From: Enterocloster lavalensis
GTDB lineage: Bacteria; Bacillota; Clostridia; Lachnospirales; Lachnospiraceae
Reading direction: 5' to 3'
NCBI RefSeq assembly: GCF_902364025.1
Contig: NZ_CABJCG010000004.1
Location: forward strand, 245,592 to 309,591
Length of the DNA stretch: 64,000 nucleotides
Position numbers and translations under genes: made by a program. Of this stretch, positions 23,528 to 32,761 are shown piece after piece. Numbering within the stretch: position 1 is the stretch's first letter; each line of letters starts with the position of its first letter. The notes beneath the pieces were generated by a model. That model searched no databases, had not been told where the DNA came from, and saw only the letters and a list, made by a program, of their open reading frames with translations.

Positions 23528-23720
23528 GTTGCAAATCCGCCTTTCATTTTGTTTTATACATAGCATAAAGTTAAAAGCTTCATCTACGCTACTTACTATA
23601 CCATTTAATTCCTACAATTTCAATGGGAATGATATTATTTTGTCCCTAAAATGGAGTTTTTTTGTCCACTATATAGTATATGCAGATTTTGGATTGGATT
23701 TTCGGGGGATTTTTCAAAAA

Positions 23721-23760
23721 ATAAAACCGCTGTACCTGTGAAATACAGCGGTTTTACCTT
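23721..23760 (-). terminator. Terminator after the DUF4276 gene
   Basis: A perfect 12-bp stem AAAACCGCTGTA (23723-23734)/TACAGCGGTTTT (23744-23755) with a 9-nt loop. On the minus strand a T-rich run follows (TTTTATTTTTTGAAAAA). It begins 10 bp past the stop of the DUF4276 gene. Confidence 0.9.
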
Positions 23761-23764
23761 CTAC

Positions 23765-24490
23765 TTATTGGAGCATTTCTCTGAAGTCCTGATAGAACCG
23801 TTCAAAGCTGATCTTACATTTTGTTCTCAATACTGAAACATCGGCGGCCTTTGCCAACCGGCAGAACGTTTCCCGGCAGCTGTCGTTTTGATCATCCGAA
23901 ACATCCCGCAGCACCCGTTCCAGGAGATTCTTCGGATAATCACTGTCCGGATCGCGTTTGTCACCCCATATCAATTCCGGCTTTTGGGGCAATTTCGGCT
24001 TTTTACCGAAAACATACTCAAACGCATCCTCATCTGCGAGAAGCCAGTTTTCGATCATTTTAAGAGGAATCATAGGGATGAACGTTTTCTCCTCCCCCAT
24101 TTCCAAACCGGATGCGGCCGCCTGATAGACCTCGCGATAATACTTTTTCGCCTCCGGAGCGGTTTTGGCCGATCCATCTTTTGCATCCGCATCTGCGTAA
24201 AATATACCGCGCTCAATTTTTTGACCACAACAATATTTTTTAAATTTGCGGGCCGGAACCGCCAGGCCCTTCAAGCCGCGGTCTGACCGAAGCAATTTGA
24301 CGTCTTTCAGTTCTTCTTTTCGCACCTGGTGAAAATCGGGTCTGTCTTCTATCTCATAATCCTTCATACAGTTTTCCAGCAAATCCAAAACCGGTCCCCA
24401 TTCCCACTGCGGACCATTCTTTTTATCAAAAATCAAATGGCCGTAATCCGTAGGGCCTTCTCCCGTCACTGCGATGACTGCGTCCGCCAC
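23765..24490 (-). CDS. DUF4276 TOPRIM-like protein of an ATPase-nuclease pair
   Basis: 241 residues. The start AVTGEGPTDYGHLIF matches TOPRIM motif 1 (EGxxD), IFYADADAKD matches the DxD metal motif, and PLKMIENWLLADEDAFEY is the typical DUF4276 signature. TOPRIM folds bind divalent metal and cut DNA or RNA. Family members pair with AAA/SMC-like ATPases in OLD-, RloAB- and PARIS-like anti-phage systems. Here the ATPase gene ends 15 bp upstream. The start is GTG at 24490, after GGGGG. Nuclease activity and defence are inferred from domains and pairing. Confidence 0.75.
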   Translation of the reverse strand: MADAVIAVTGEGPTDYGHLIFDKKNGPQWEWGPVLDLLENCMKDYEIEDRPDFHQVRKEELKDVKLLRSDRGLKGLAVPARKFKKYCCGQKIERGIFYADADAKDGSAKTAPEAKKYYREVYQAAASGLEMGEEKTFIPMIPLKMIENWLLADEDAFEYVFGKKPKLPQKPELIWGDKRDPDSDYPKNLLERVLRDVSDDQNDSCRETFCRLAKAADVSVLRTKCKISFERFYQDFREMLQ

Positions 24491-24505
24491 GCCAATCCCC
24501 CTATC

Positions 24506-25696
24506 TTATCCCATGTGCTGCATACAGAGCTCCACCAGCTCCTGATTTCCCAGATTGTAAATGATTTCTCCCGGATACATATATTCCAGCCGTTCCGCCA
24601 GCTCCGGCGTATCAAATATCCGCACTGCTTTTGTACTTCCGTCAGTCTCAGAGCGGTACAGGAAAACGATCTCGTCCTTTTCCACGTAATCCAGAAATAC
24701 GACGCTGTGCGTGGTCAGCACCATCTGGGTGCCGTCTCCGCTCATATCCCGGAAAATCCCAATCAGCCCTTCCGCGTAGGAACTGTTGATCCCATTTTCT
24801 ATTTCGTCCAGCATGGACATGCTGCAATTTTTGCTCTCACTGATCGCCACTATGGCCAGCAGCCGGAGCAGGCCGTCACTCAAGTGTCCGGATGAAATCC
24901 GGTATTTCGCCTTTTCGTATTTTTCTTCCACCACCATGTAAACCCAACCCGGCTTACCCCTTGTCTCCGTGGAAACCCGCTCAATTTTATCGCCCAGCAG
25001 CTTTTTCAGCTTCAGCAGAAAATTGTCTTTCTTCTCTTCCGGTAAGCTTTTTAGATAGATCGGCAGGTTCTTCCCGGAAATCGACAGATACTCCGCCCTT
25101 CCTCTGCTGCTGGTCCGCATCTGATCCGGCGACAGCAGCTCGTACGAGCGCATCCTTGTCAAAAAACGCTTCAACTCCGCCAACTCAGGGAATATTCCTC
25201 CCATGGTATGAACATTCAAAGCTACCTTCATGAGCGAAGATTCCAAAATCATCTGCGGATAGTAAAGAGGATCTTCCGAACGGCCAAACAAAGCTCCGCC
25301 CATTTCCGAGAATTCCAACAAGATTTGCTCCGATTCCATATTTTGAACGCGCTCGGACATCAGTAAAAATGAATTTCTCTGCAGATCGTACTGCAGCTGC
25401 ATTTCCCATCTCAGAAGGCAGGACCGTCCGTCCGCTGTGATCTCTATCTCGGCGGCCACGCGCAGCACCTTCTCCAGCCTTCCTTTACATTTCGAGCGCA
25501 GCTCCGACACATTCCATCCCCGGCGGTCAAAAAATGCCGGAAAATCTTCCTGGACACAGCTGGAAAGCATGCTCAGCACCTGCAATATCGTGCTTTTTCC
25601 CGAAGCATTGTTGCCAACAATAACGGTCATTGGTGAAAAATCCATGGCAAAACGATTCAGCGTCTTAAAATTGTCGATTTCCAGCCTTTTTAACAT
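24506..25696 (-). CDS. AAA/SMC-like ATPase of an ATPase-TOPRIM pair
   Basis: 396 residues with an ABC/SMC-type head: MLKRLEIDNFKTLNRFAMDF, Walker A GNNASGKST near 30, a helical insert of about 200 residues, a signature-like SSGHLSDGLLRLLAIVA, Walker B MSMLDEIENGINSS and a switch histidine in MVLTTHSVVFLD. This is the AAA_21/AAA_15 type that partners nucleases or toxins in defence systems. ATG 25696 has GAGGTGA seven bases before it; the longer frame to 25807 runs through the promoter. It forms a two-gene unit with the DUF4276 protein and is flanked by housekeeping genes. No mobility gene is nearby. Confidence 0.85.
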   Translation of the reverse strand: MLKRLEIDNFKTLNRFAMDFSPMTVIVGNNASGKSTILQVLSMLSSCVQEDFPAFFDRRGWNVSELRSKCKGRLEKVLRVAAEIEITADGRSCLLRWEMQLQYDLQRNSFLLMSERVQNMESEQILLEFSEMGGALFGRSEDPLYYPQMILESSLMKVALNVHTMGGIFPELAELKRFLTRMRSYELLSPDQMRTSSRGRAEYLSISGKNLPIYLKSLPEEKKDNFLLKLKKLLGDKIERVSTETRGKPGWVYMVVEEKYEKAKYRISSGHLSDGLLRLLAIVAISESKNCSMSMLDEIENGINSSYAEGLIGIFRDMSGDGTQMVLTTHSVVFLDYVEKDEIVFLYRSETDGSTKAVRIFDTPELAERLEYMYPGEIIYNLGNQELVELCMQHMG

Positions 25697-25745
25697 AATT
25701 CGCGTCACCTCATATCGAGTCTGTCTGATCACAGTATTTCTTACT

Positions 25746-25789
25746 ATTATACCCCATACTCTCCCAAAAAGTAAACGAAATTTGTTTAC
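25746..25789 (-). promoter_or_regulatory. Promoter and dyad of the ATPase-TOPRIM module
   Basis: Minus strand TATAAT (25746-25751) and TTTACT (25770-25775) are 18 bp apart. The inverted repeat GTAAAC-N7-GTTTAC (25771-25789) covers the -35, so a repressor or activator could control the module. No regulator gene is adjacent. Start codon is 50 bp downstream of the -10. Confidence 0.6.
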
Positions 25790-25884
25790 ACTCCCGGAGA
25801 ATCCCATCGCCTCTCTTCTCTAAAACGTCATAACCTACCGCCTCCCCCATATATTTATAATAATTCGCAAAACCCGGAGTTTAT

Positions 25885-27462
25885 ATGAACAGTCCCAAGA
25901 CTTCCTCACAATCCATAGGCAGCTGGCTGTCCCCGCGAAAGCGGGCGTTCATCACCGGCACGCTGCTGCTCACCGGGACCGGCTTCCTCTGCCGGGTTCT
26001 GGGGTTCTTTTACCGGATCTTCATGTCCCGGGCCGTCGGCGCGGAAGGGCTTGGAATCTACAACATGGTCCACCCGGTGTTCGGCATCTGCTTTGCCGTC
26101 TGCGCCGGTTCCATTCAGACCGCCCTCTCCCAGTACGTGGCGGCCAATATGAAGCGGGGCCGGGCGGCATTCCGCAGCGGCCTCATCATTTCCATGTCCC
26201 TGTCCGTCCTGCTGGCCGCTTTCATCTGCCGGTTCGATGACTTTTTAGCCGCCAGGCTGCTGTTGGAGCCGCGCTGCGCCCCCTATCTGCCCGTCATGGC
26301 CCTGTCCGTGCCCTTCGCAGCCCTGCACGCCTGCATCAACGGCTACTATTACGGCATGCAGAAGGCCCGGGTTCCGGCCTTTTCCCAGGTAGCGGAACAG
26401 GTGATCCGCATGGCGGCGGTATTTCTCATCGTGGACATCTGGGCGGAGCGTGGCCGGGAGATCACCGTCACCCTGGCCGTCTACGGCCACCTGATCGGGG
26501 AAATGGCCTCGGCCGCCTTCACCTTCCTCTCCCTGCTCCTGTTCCCGCCGGACCGCGGCCTGCGCCCCGGCCTTCAGACCGCCGGGTGGGGCGGGCTCAC
26601 CGCGGGGCTGCGCGACACCTCAGGCCCCTTGATGGCCCTGGCCCTCCCCCTCATGGGCAACCGCCTGGTGCTCAATTTCTTAGGCAGCGCGGAGGCTATC
26701 TGGATTCCCAACCGCCTGGTGCGCTTCGGGCTCACAAACAGCGAGGCGTTCTCCGTCTACGGCGTGTTGACCGGGATGAGCCTGCCCTTCATCCTCTTCC
26801 CCTCCGCCATCACCAACTCCATGGCGGTGCTTCTGCTGCCCACAGTGGCAGAGGCCCAGTCCGACGGAAATGAGGAACGCATTTCCTCCGTGATCTCCAT
26901 GTCCCTGCGCTACAGCTGTTACATGGGCGTCCTCTGCATCGGCGTCTTCACCATGTTCGGAAGCCAGCTGGGCGTCAGTGTTTTCCGCGACCCGGACGCT
27001 GGCACCTTCATCACCATCCTGGCCTGGCTCTGCCCCTTCATGTACCTGGCCACCACCCTGGGAAGCGTGTTAAACGGCCTTGGCAAAACCTCCATCACCT
27101 TCTTCCAGAACGTGCTCGCCATGCTGATCCGTCTGGCATTCGTCCTCTTCGCCATCCCGGTTTTCGGCATCCAGGGCTACCTCTGGGGCATGCTGGCCAG
27201 CGAGCTGGCCCTGGCGCTCTTCAGCCTGATCTCCTTAAAGCGCCTGGTCCCCTTCCGCTGGAACGCCTGGAGTATGGTCTTAAAGCCCTCCCTGCTCCTC
27301 GCCATCTCCATCGGACTTTACCGCTTCGCCACCCCCATCTCCAGCCCCACCGGCCAGCTGCCCCTCTTTATCGAGACGGCCCTGCAAATCGGCTTCCTGT
27401 GCCTTTGCTACCTTGGGCTGCTGCTGGTATTCCACAGGAAAAAGGGATACGGTCCTGTGTAA
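25885..27462 (+). CDS. SpoVB-like polysaccharide flippase (MOP superfamily)
   Basis: 525 residues with about 14 membrane helices. The N-terminal FITGTLLLTGTGFLCRVLGF, then FYRIFMSRAVGAEGLGIYNM and ALSQYVAANMKRGR, are typical of the SpoVB/MurJ-like branch of the MVF family, which flips lipid-linked sugars and in spore formers acts in cortex synthesis. Further landmarks are YYYGMQKARVPAFSQVAEQV and YLATTLGSVLNGLGKT. The gene stands alone, followed by a 77-bp gap. SpoVB versus a vegetative homologue cannot be settled. Confidence 0.88.
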   Translation: MNSPKTSSQSIGSWLSPRKRAFITGTLLLTGTGFLCRVLGFFYRIFMSRAVGAEGLGIYNMVHPVFGICFAVCAGSIQTALSQYVAANMKRGRAAFRSGLIISMSLSVLLAAFICRFDDFLAARLLLEPRCAPYLPVMALSVPFAALHACINGYYYGMQKARVPAFSQVAEQVIRMAAVFLIVDIWAERGREITVTLAVYGHLIGEMASAAFTFLSLLLFPPDRGLRPGLQTAGWGGLTAGLRDTSGPLMALALPLMGNRLVLNFLGSAEAIWIPNRLVRFGLTNSEAFSVYGVLTGMSLPFILFPSAITNSMAVLLLPTVAEAQSDGNEERISSVISMSLRYSCYMGVLCIGVFTMFGSQLGVSVFRDPDAGTFITILAWLCPFMYLATTLGSVLNGLGKTSITFFQNVLAMLIRLAFVLFAIPVFGIQGYLWGMLASELALALFSLISLKRLVPFRWNAWSMVLKPSLLLAISIGLYRFATPISSPTGQLPLFIETALQIGFLCLCYLGLLLVFHRKKGYGPV

Positions 27463-27539
27463 AAATGTCCCTTGCCACCGGTCCATTTTTGCGTTACATT
27501 ACTTATAAAGAACTCAATACATAAGACGGGGGAAATAAG

Positions 27540-29417
27540 ATGACGGACTGGACGGAAATGCTGAAACAGGAAAACCTGACGCCGGAGGAGCAGAAATGGG
27601 TGTGCAATAAGCTCATGACTTCGGAAAGCCATATGGAACAGCTGATTTTAAAATACTTTACCGCCGCGGATTTCCGGGCGGTGAACGCGCGGCGGATCGG
27701 CGGAGGCGTGATCGGCGGAAAGGCCTGCGGGCTTTTGGTCGCCCGCAAGCTGATCGCGCTCAAGATGCCGGAACTTGCGGCCCACATGGAACCGCACAAC
27801 TCCTATTTTATCGGCACGGACGTGTTCTACCAGTACATGGTATTAAACCGGTGCGCCGAGCTGAAGGCCCGGCACAAGCTGGAAAAGGAGCATTTCCAGG
27901 AGGCGGAGGAGCTGACAAGGCGGCTGCAGAACGGAAAAATCCCGGAGGACATCCAGGCTCAGTTGGAGGAGATGCTGGACCACTACGGCAATCTGCCGAT
28001 CATTGTGCGCTCCAGCAGCATCATGGAGGACGGCTACGGAAACGCTTTCTCCGGAAAGTACGAGTCTGTGTTCTGCATGAACCAGGGCACCAGGGAAGAA
28101 CGCCTGAAGGAGCTGGAGGACGCCATCCGGCGCGTCTACGCCAGCGTTATGAACGAATCGGCCATTGAATACCGCAGAAAACGCCATCTGCTTGACATGG
28201 ATGAGCAGATGGCGCTGCTGATCCAGCAGGTCTCCGGCCAGACCTACGGGGATTACTATCTGCCGGTGGCCGCAGGCATGGGCTGCTCCTACAATCCCTA
28301 CAAATGGATGGAGTATTTAAATCCCAGGGCCGGGATGCTGCGCATGGTGGTGGGGCTCGGAACCCGGGCCGTGGAGCGCACGCCCGGAGACTATCCGCGG
28401 TTAGTGGGGTTGGACCGCTCTCAGGCCAACCTGCGGACCACCCTGGCGGACCGCCACAAATACTCCCAGCGGCAGGTGGACGTGCTGGACTTCCAGAACA
28501 AGCAGCTTTGCACCAAAAAGCTGGATGAAATCATCGACCTGCTTCCCAAATGGCAGAAAAAGCTGGTGCTGAGCCGTGACACCGAGGCCGAGGACATGCT
28601 GGCGGAGCGGCACGTGTATAAAAAGGTTTACTTTGCGGACTGTCAGGGTATTGTGGACAACCACGAGTTCATCAGCATGATGTACTCCATGCTGCAGATG
28701 CTGGAATCCAAGTATGAATGTCCGGTGGATGTAGAATTTGCCATCACCTGTCCTGAGGAGAATACCTGGAAGCTGAACCTGCTTCAGTGCCGCCCCCTGC
28801 AGTCCGCAGCCTCGGAACAGGTGCACATCCCCACCGGCGTGGACGACAACCTGCTCTTTGACGTGCGCCAGACCACCATGCGCCGCTCCAAGACGGAGCT
28901 GATCGACTACATCGTGTGGCTGGACCCCCAGAAATATTACGAGTATCCCTACGCGAAAAAGACGGACGTGGCCCGGCTGATCGGACGGATCAACCGGCAT
29001 TTTGAGACCGTGGATAAAAAGCTCATGCTGCTGGTTCCCGGCCGCATCGGCACCTCTTCCCCGGAGCTTGGCGTTCCGGTGTCCTACGCGGAAATCAGCC
29101 AGTTTAACGCCATCTGCGAGGTGGCGTACAAGGACGCCGGTTACCATCCGGAGCTGTCCTACGGAAGCCATATGTTCCAGGATCTGGTGGAGGCCGACGT
29201 CTACTATGGGGCCATCAACGACAACCGCAACACCCGCCTGTATCAGCCCGAGCTGCTCCGGCGCTACCCGGAAGTCTTAGAAGCCCTCCTGCCCGGCGAG
29301 GCGGAGCTGACCGACATTGTGAAGCTCTACGACCTCAGCGGCGGCAGGGCCAGCCTGATCCTGGACGCAGGACAGGGGCGGGCGGTGTGCCGTCTGGGCG
29401 GGCCAAACCAGGGATAG
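27540..29417 (+). CDS. PEP/pyruvate-binding domain protein (PPDK_N type)
   Basis: 625 residues. The ATP-grasp half of PEP synthase/pyruvate phosphate dikinase is visible: RRIGGGVIGGKACGLLVARK, the nucleotide-loop IIVRSSSIMEDGYGNAFSGK, YESVFCMNQG, and later FADCQGIVDNHEF and VDVEFAITCP with LLQCRPLQS. The phosphohistidine and PEP-binding domains are absent: no TxGGxxSHAA sequence appears, and the C-terminal 200 residues are of unknown type. Full-cycle synthase activity is therefore unlikely; it may transfer phosphate to another partner. Start ATG follows a GGGGG site. It is alone. Confidence 0.8.
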   Translation: MTDWTEMLKQENLTPEEQKWVCNKLMTSESHMEQLILKYFTAADFRAVNARRIGGGVIGGKACGLLVARKLIALKMPELAAHMEPHNSYFIGTDVFYQYMVLNRCAELKARHKLEKEHFQEAEELTRRLQNGKIPEDIQAQLEEMLDHYGNLPIIVRSSSIMEDGYGNAFSGKYESVFCMNQGTREERLKELEDAIRRVYASVMNESAIEYRRKRHLLDMDEQMALLIQQVSGQTYGDYYLPVAAGMGCSYNPYKWMEYLNPRAGMLRMVVGLGTRAVERTPGDYPRLVGLDRSQANLRTTLADRHKYSQRQVDVLDFQNKQLCTKKLDEIIDLLPKWQKKLVLSRDTEAEDMLAERHVYKKVYFADCQGIVDNHEFISMMYSMLQMLESKYECPVDVEFAITCPEENTWKLNLLQCRPLQSAASEQVHIPTGVDDNLLFDVRQTTMRRSKTELIDYIVWLDPQKYYEYPYAKKTDVARLIGRINRHFETVDKKLMLLVPGRIGTSSPELGVPVSYAEISQFNAICEVAYKDAGYHPELSYGSHMFQDLVEADVYYGAINDNRNTRLYQPELLRRYPEVLEALLPGEAELTDIVKLYDLSGGRASLILDAGQGRAVCRLGGPNQG

Positions 29418-29528
29418 AGGCAAAATATGTCCCGCAGCTTCCGCAGATGTCAGAGAGGATAAAACCGGGAGCGGCTCCAGGCAAGAACCTGTGTGCCGCT
29501 CCCAAACCTCTGACCGTTCGATTTTATC

Positions 29529-30329
29529 TCACCGCCTCAAAATCTCTTCAACCGCTTCCAAAAGCCCTTCTTCCTCAATCCCCGACACCACAAAATCCGC
29601 TGCCCGCTTGGCCTCCTCACACCCATTTCCCATCGCAATCCCCACACCCGCATACTCCAGCATCGACACGTCGTTCTTCCCGTCCCCCACAGCCGCCGCT
29701 TCCTCCGCCTTCATCCCGAAATGCTCCAGCATCTTCTCAATTCCCCCGCATTTTCCTCCCCCGAAGGGCAGCAGATCCACCGCATTTCCCGCATGCCACA
29801 TGGCATGACCGCAGCCCGGAAGGCCCGCGATAATCCGCCTGGCCCGCTCCTCATCCACATAAGGCACAATCTGATACACCGGATTCTCCAGCGCCCGCCC
29901 GATGTCTCCCACCGGCGGCAGCGCGGTGCCGATTCCCTGCTGCACCAGTTCCACCCGCGGGTCCGTATAATTGATATACATCCTCCCCTCCTCCATAAAC
30001 AGACAAGGGAACGGCTCCTCCTCAATCATCCCCAAAAGGCGTCTCACCTGCCCCGGATCAATGGGATTTTTGTAAATGGCCCGCCCCGGAAGCTCCCGTC
30101 CCTCCCGCACATAGCAGAGCTGCCCGTTGAGCGTCACGTAGGCGTCAAATTCCAGATCCCCCAAAAGCCCTTCCTCCTCGATTTCCAGCCAATGGCGCCC
30201 CGTGGCGATAAACAGCCGCAGCCCCGCCTCCCGGGCCTTATCCAGGGCCTTCCGGGTGTATTCCGGTATGCCTTTCTCCTCAAAATCCCTCAGCGTTCCA
30301 TCGATGTCAAAAAAGATTGCCTTGATCAT
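29529..30329 (-). CDS. HAD-superfamily Cof-type phosphatase
   Basis: 266 residues. Motif I FFDIDGTLRDF holds the nucleophile aspartate, the threonine of IATGR is motif II, and motif IV is AVGDGKNDVSML, with a C2B cap between. Such Cof/YidA-type enzymes hydrolyse small sugar phosphates, FMN or PLP. ATG 30329 starts the conserved core; the 18-residue extension to 30383 covers the likely leader. The gene is divergent from the MATE exporter, 88 bp apart. Confidence 0.9.
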   Translation of the reverse strand: MIKAIFFDIDGTLRDFEEKGIPEYTRKALDKAREAGLRLFIATGRHWLEIEEEGLLGDLEFDAYVTLNGQLCYVREGRELPGRAIYKNPIDPGQVRRLLGMIEEEPFPCLFMEEGRMYINYTDPRVELVQQGIGTALPPVGDIGRALENPVYQIVPYVDEERARRIIAGLPGCGHAMWHAGNAVDLLPFGGGKCGGIEKMLEHFGMKAEEAAAVGDGKNDVSMLEYAGVGIAMGNGCEEAKRAADFVVSGIEEEGLLEAVEEILRR

Positions 30330-30417
30330 ATCATTGACTTTCCCTTCTCTTCGCGTTATAGTTATTAAATGATTATTATTCACACTTATTTATCACTTGT
30401 GAAAGGACGTGTTATTT

Positions 30418-31791
30418 ATGGCGGATCAGAAAAATGTAAAAGAGGTGGATCTCGGATCCGGCAGTGTTGGAAAACTCCTGTTCAGCCTGGCGCTCCCCGC
30501 TATCTCGGCCCAGGTCATCAATGTTCTCTATAATATGGTGGACCGCATGTACATCGGCCACCTGCCGGACGTGGGTGCTAACGCCCTGACCGGAGTGGGC
30601 GTCACCTTCCCCATCATCATGGCCATTTCCGCTTTTGCGGCCCTGGTCAGCATGGGCGGCGCTCCCAGGGCCTCCATTATGCTGGGCAAAGGCCGCAGGG
30701 ACGAGGCCGAAAAGGTCCTCGGAAACTGCACCACGGCTCTGATCGCGGTGTCCCTGGTTCTGACCGCGGTCATCCAGATCTTCGGTCAAAGAATTCTCTT
30801 AACCTTCGGCGCCAGCGGCGACACCATCGAATACGCCTGGAGCTACATGCAGATTTACTCCATCGGCACCATCTTCGTCCAGCTGGCTCTCGGCTTAAAC
30901 GCGTTCATCAACGCCCAGGGGTACGCCCGAACCGGTATGCTGACCGTGCTCATCGGCGCGGTCTGCAACATTATCCTGGACCCCATTCTGATGTTCGTGC
31001 TGCACATGGGCGTCCGGGGAGCAGCCCTGGCCACCATCATTTCCCAGGGAATCAGCGCGGCCTTTGTGGTCACGTTCCTGGTATCCGGCAAGAGCTATTT
31101 AAAGATCCGCATCCCCTGCCTGAAGGTGGAAAAATCCGTGCTGATGCCCGCCATCGCTCTGGGGGCGGCTCCCTTTGTGATGCAGTTTACGGAGAGCATC
31201 TTAAACATCTGCTTTAACACCTCCCTACAGCGCTACGGCGGCGACATTGCGGTGGGTTCCATGACAATATGCAGCAGCGTGATGCAGTTCTCCCTGCTGC
31301 CCCTCATGGGCATGTGCCAGGGCGCCCAGCCCATTATCAGCTTCAACTACGGCGCCAGGAAAATCCACCGGGTGGACTCCGCCTTCCGCCTGCTGCTCAT
31401 CACCTGCCTGGGTTACGCAACCGTGCTGTGGGCCGTGGCCATGTTCATTCCTCACGTGTTCACCGGCATTTTCACCCAGGACCAGGCGCTGACCGGGTAC
31501 GCCGTCTGGGCCCTGCGGATCTATATGGCGGCCTCCCTGATGTTCGGCGCGCAGATCGCCTGCCAGCAGACCTTCATCTCCCTGGGCGACAGCAAGACCA
31601 GCCTGTTTCTGGCTCTGCTGCGCAAGGTGTTTCTGCTGATTCCGCTCATCTATCTCCTGCCCCGGTTCTTTGAGAACAAGGTCATGGCCGTGTTCCTGGC
31701 CGAGCCCATCGCGGACGCCGTGGCCGTGTGCACCACGGTGGCGCTGTTCGTGGTTTCCTTCCGCAAATTGAAGCGGGAGCTGGGCGGCTGA
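30418..31791 (+). CDS. MATE-family efflux transporter
   Basis: 457 residues, twelve predicted helices in two MatE halves. LLFSLALPAISAQVINVLYN and MVDRMYIGHLPDVGANALTG form the first helix pair; the second half starts LGAAPFVMQFTESILNICFN and contains MGMCQGAQPIISFNYGARK. It belongs to the DinF/NorM-like group that exports cationic drugs using Na+ or H+. The start at 30418 is preferred to GTG 30409 because AAAGGA lies nine bases before it. Confidence 0.92.
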   Translation: MADQKNVKEVDLGSGSVGKLLFSLALPAISAQVINVLYNMVDRMYIGHLPDVGANALTGVGVTFPIIMAISAFAALVSMGGAPRASIMLGKGRRDEAEKVLGNCTTALIAVSLVLTAVIQIFGQRILLTFGASGDTIEYAWSYMQIYSIGTIFVQLALGLNAFINAQGYARTGMLTVLIGAVCNIILDPILMFVLHMGVRGAALATIISQGISAAFVVTFLVSGKSYLKIRIPCLKVEKSVLMPAIALGAAPFVMQFTESILNICFNTSLQRYGGDIAVGSMTICSSVMQFSLLPLMGMCQGAQPIISFNYGARKIHRVDSAFRLLLITCLGYATVLWAVAMFIPHVFTGIFTQDQALTGYAVWALRIYMAASLMFGAQIACQQTFISLGDSKTSLFLALLRKVFLLIPLIYLLPRFFENKVMAVFLAEPIADAVAVCTTVALFVVSFRKLKRELGG

Positions 31792-31815
31792 GGCGAGGGG
31801 GCGGAGCCAAGTAAA

Positions 31816-31890
31816 CGAGCCGCAGGACCGGAACCAGGGGGCGAGCCGCGGGACCGGAACCAGGGGCGAGCCGGGAAGCCCGAACCAAGA
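31816..31890. repeat. 25-26-bp GC-rich tandem repeat
   Basis: Between the convergent MATE and SUFU genes, CGAGCCGCRGGACCGGAACC units start at 31816 and 31842 with a third decayed unit from 31867. No T run is present, so it is not a terminator. A further GC-rich decayed stretch continues to about 31,950. Confidence 0.6.
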
Positions 31891-31963
31891 CAACCGAGCT
31901 TAGGAGCCAGGACAACCGGGCCTTGGGCCGCCCCACAAGCCCAGGACCGTCCCCACGCAATCT

Positions 31964-32623
31964 CTACAAATACGATTTCGTCCGGTTCAAATCCGTCACC
32001 AAATATGGGTTCTCCGCCCGCATCCGCTCATACAGCACCCTGGCATTTTCCCGGTCCTCCATCAGCAGCTCCAGTTCCCGCTGTGTGATGCCCACCAGCT
32101 GGATAAAATCCGTCCTGCCGTAGATGGTGTCCACGCCCTGGGCCTCCGTGTCGTTCACCGCCATCAGGGCGGTGATCTGGGAATCCCGGTCCCGGTTGAT
32201 GGAACCTCCGCCCCCTGCAATATACTGGAAGGGTTCGAAAAACCGCTTCTCGGTATAGGTGTAGTACGCCAGATTGCTGAGCAGGTCGATGGCCCACATG
32301 CAGCTCTCATTGTCCTTCTCCGGCAGCTTGATGGTCATCTCATAGCCCCAGTTGTTCCACTCGCCGCCCAGAGCGTCCTCATCGGCGTACAGCTCCGTCA
32401 TGCCGAAGGTGACGATGTGCTTGTAGCCGTTGGGGGAATCGTAGATGGAATACCCGTCCAGGTAGCATTCCCCGCCAAACATGGCCCGGGCTACCATGTT
32501 GGTGCCGTAATGGGACGGCTCCTGGTCCGGGTACAGCTTCTCAAAGACGCCCTCAATGGCCTCCCAGCCCGGCGCCCACTCCTGGTCCTCCTCCAGCTTT
32601 TTTCTGAATTCTTCTGCGGTCAT
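31964..32623 (-). CDS. SUFU (suppressor of fused) domain protein
   Basis: 219 residues covering one SUFU domain: HYGTNMVARAMFGGE, HIVTFGMTELYA, WGYEMTIKLPEKD, IDLLSNLAYYTYTEKRFFEP and FIQLVGITQRELELL. Bacterial SUFU proteins are widespread, many as immunity proteins against polymorphic toxins, others of unknown role. No toxin gene is adjacent. The start follows AGGGAGGAC. It is monocistronic. Confidence 0.88.
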   Translation of the reverse strand: MTAEEFRKKLEEDQEWAPGWEAIEGVFEKLYPDQEPSHYGTNMVARAMFGGECYLDGYSIYDSPNGYKHIVTFGMTELYADEDALGGEWNNWGYEMTIKLPEKDNESCMWAIDLLSNLAYYTYTEKRFFEPFQYIAGGGGSINRDRDSQITALMAVNDTEAQGVDTIYGRTDFIQLVGITQRELELLMEDRENARVLYERMRAENPYLVTDLNRTKSYL

Positions 32624-32761
32624 AACCGTGTCCTCCCTTGTCAGTTCTCATAAACACAACTTTACCATATCCCGGAAGGTTTGGCTACCCGGTTTTCCCT
32701 GCGGTTCGCCCCGCGCCTCCGCCGCGTTTTTTCCCAGCCTCCCCGCGGCCCGTTCCATTAA

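Noticed and set aside
23765..25696. PARIS (AriA/AriB) identity
   Set aside because: AriB carries DUF4435, while this effector has DUF4276 signatures; only a general kinship of ATPase-TOPRIM pairs is supported.
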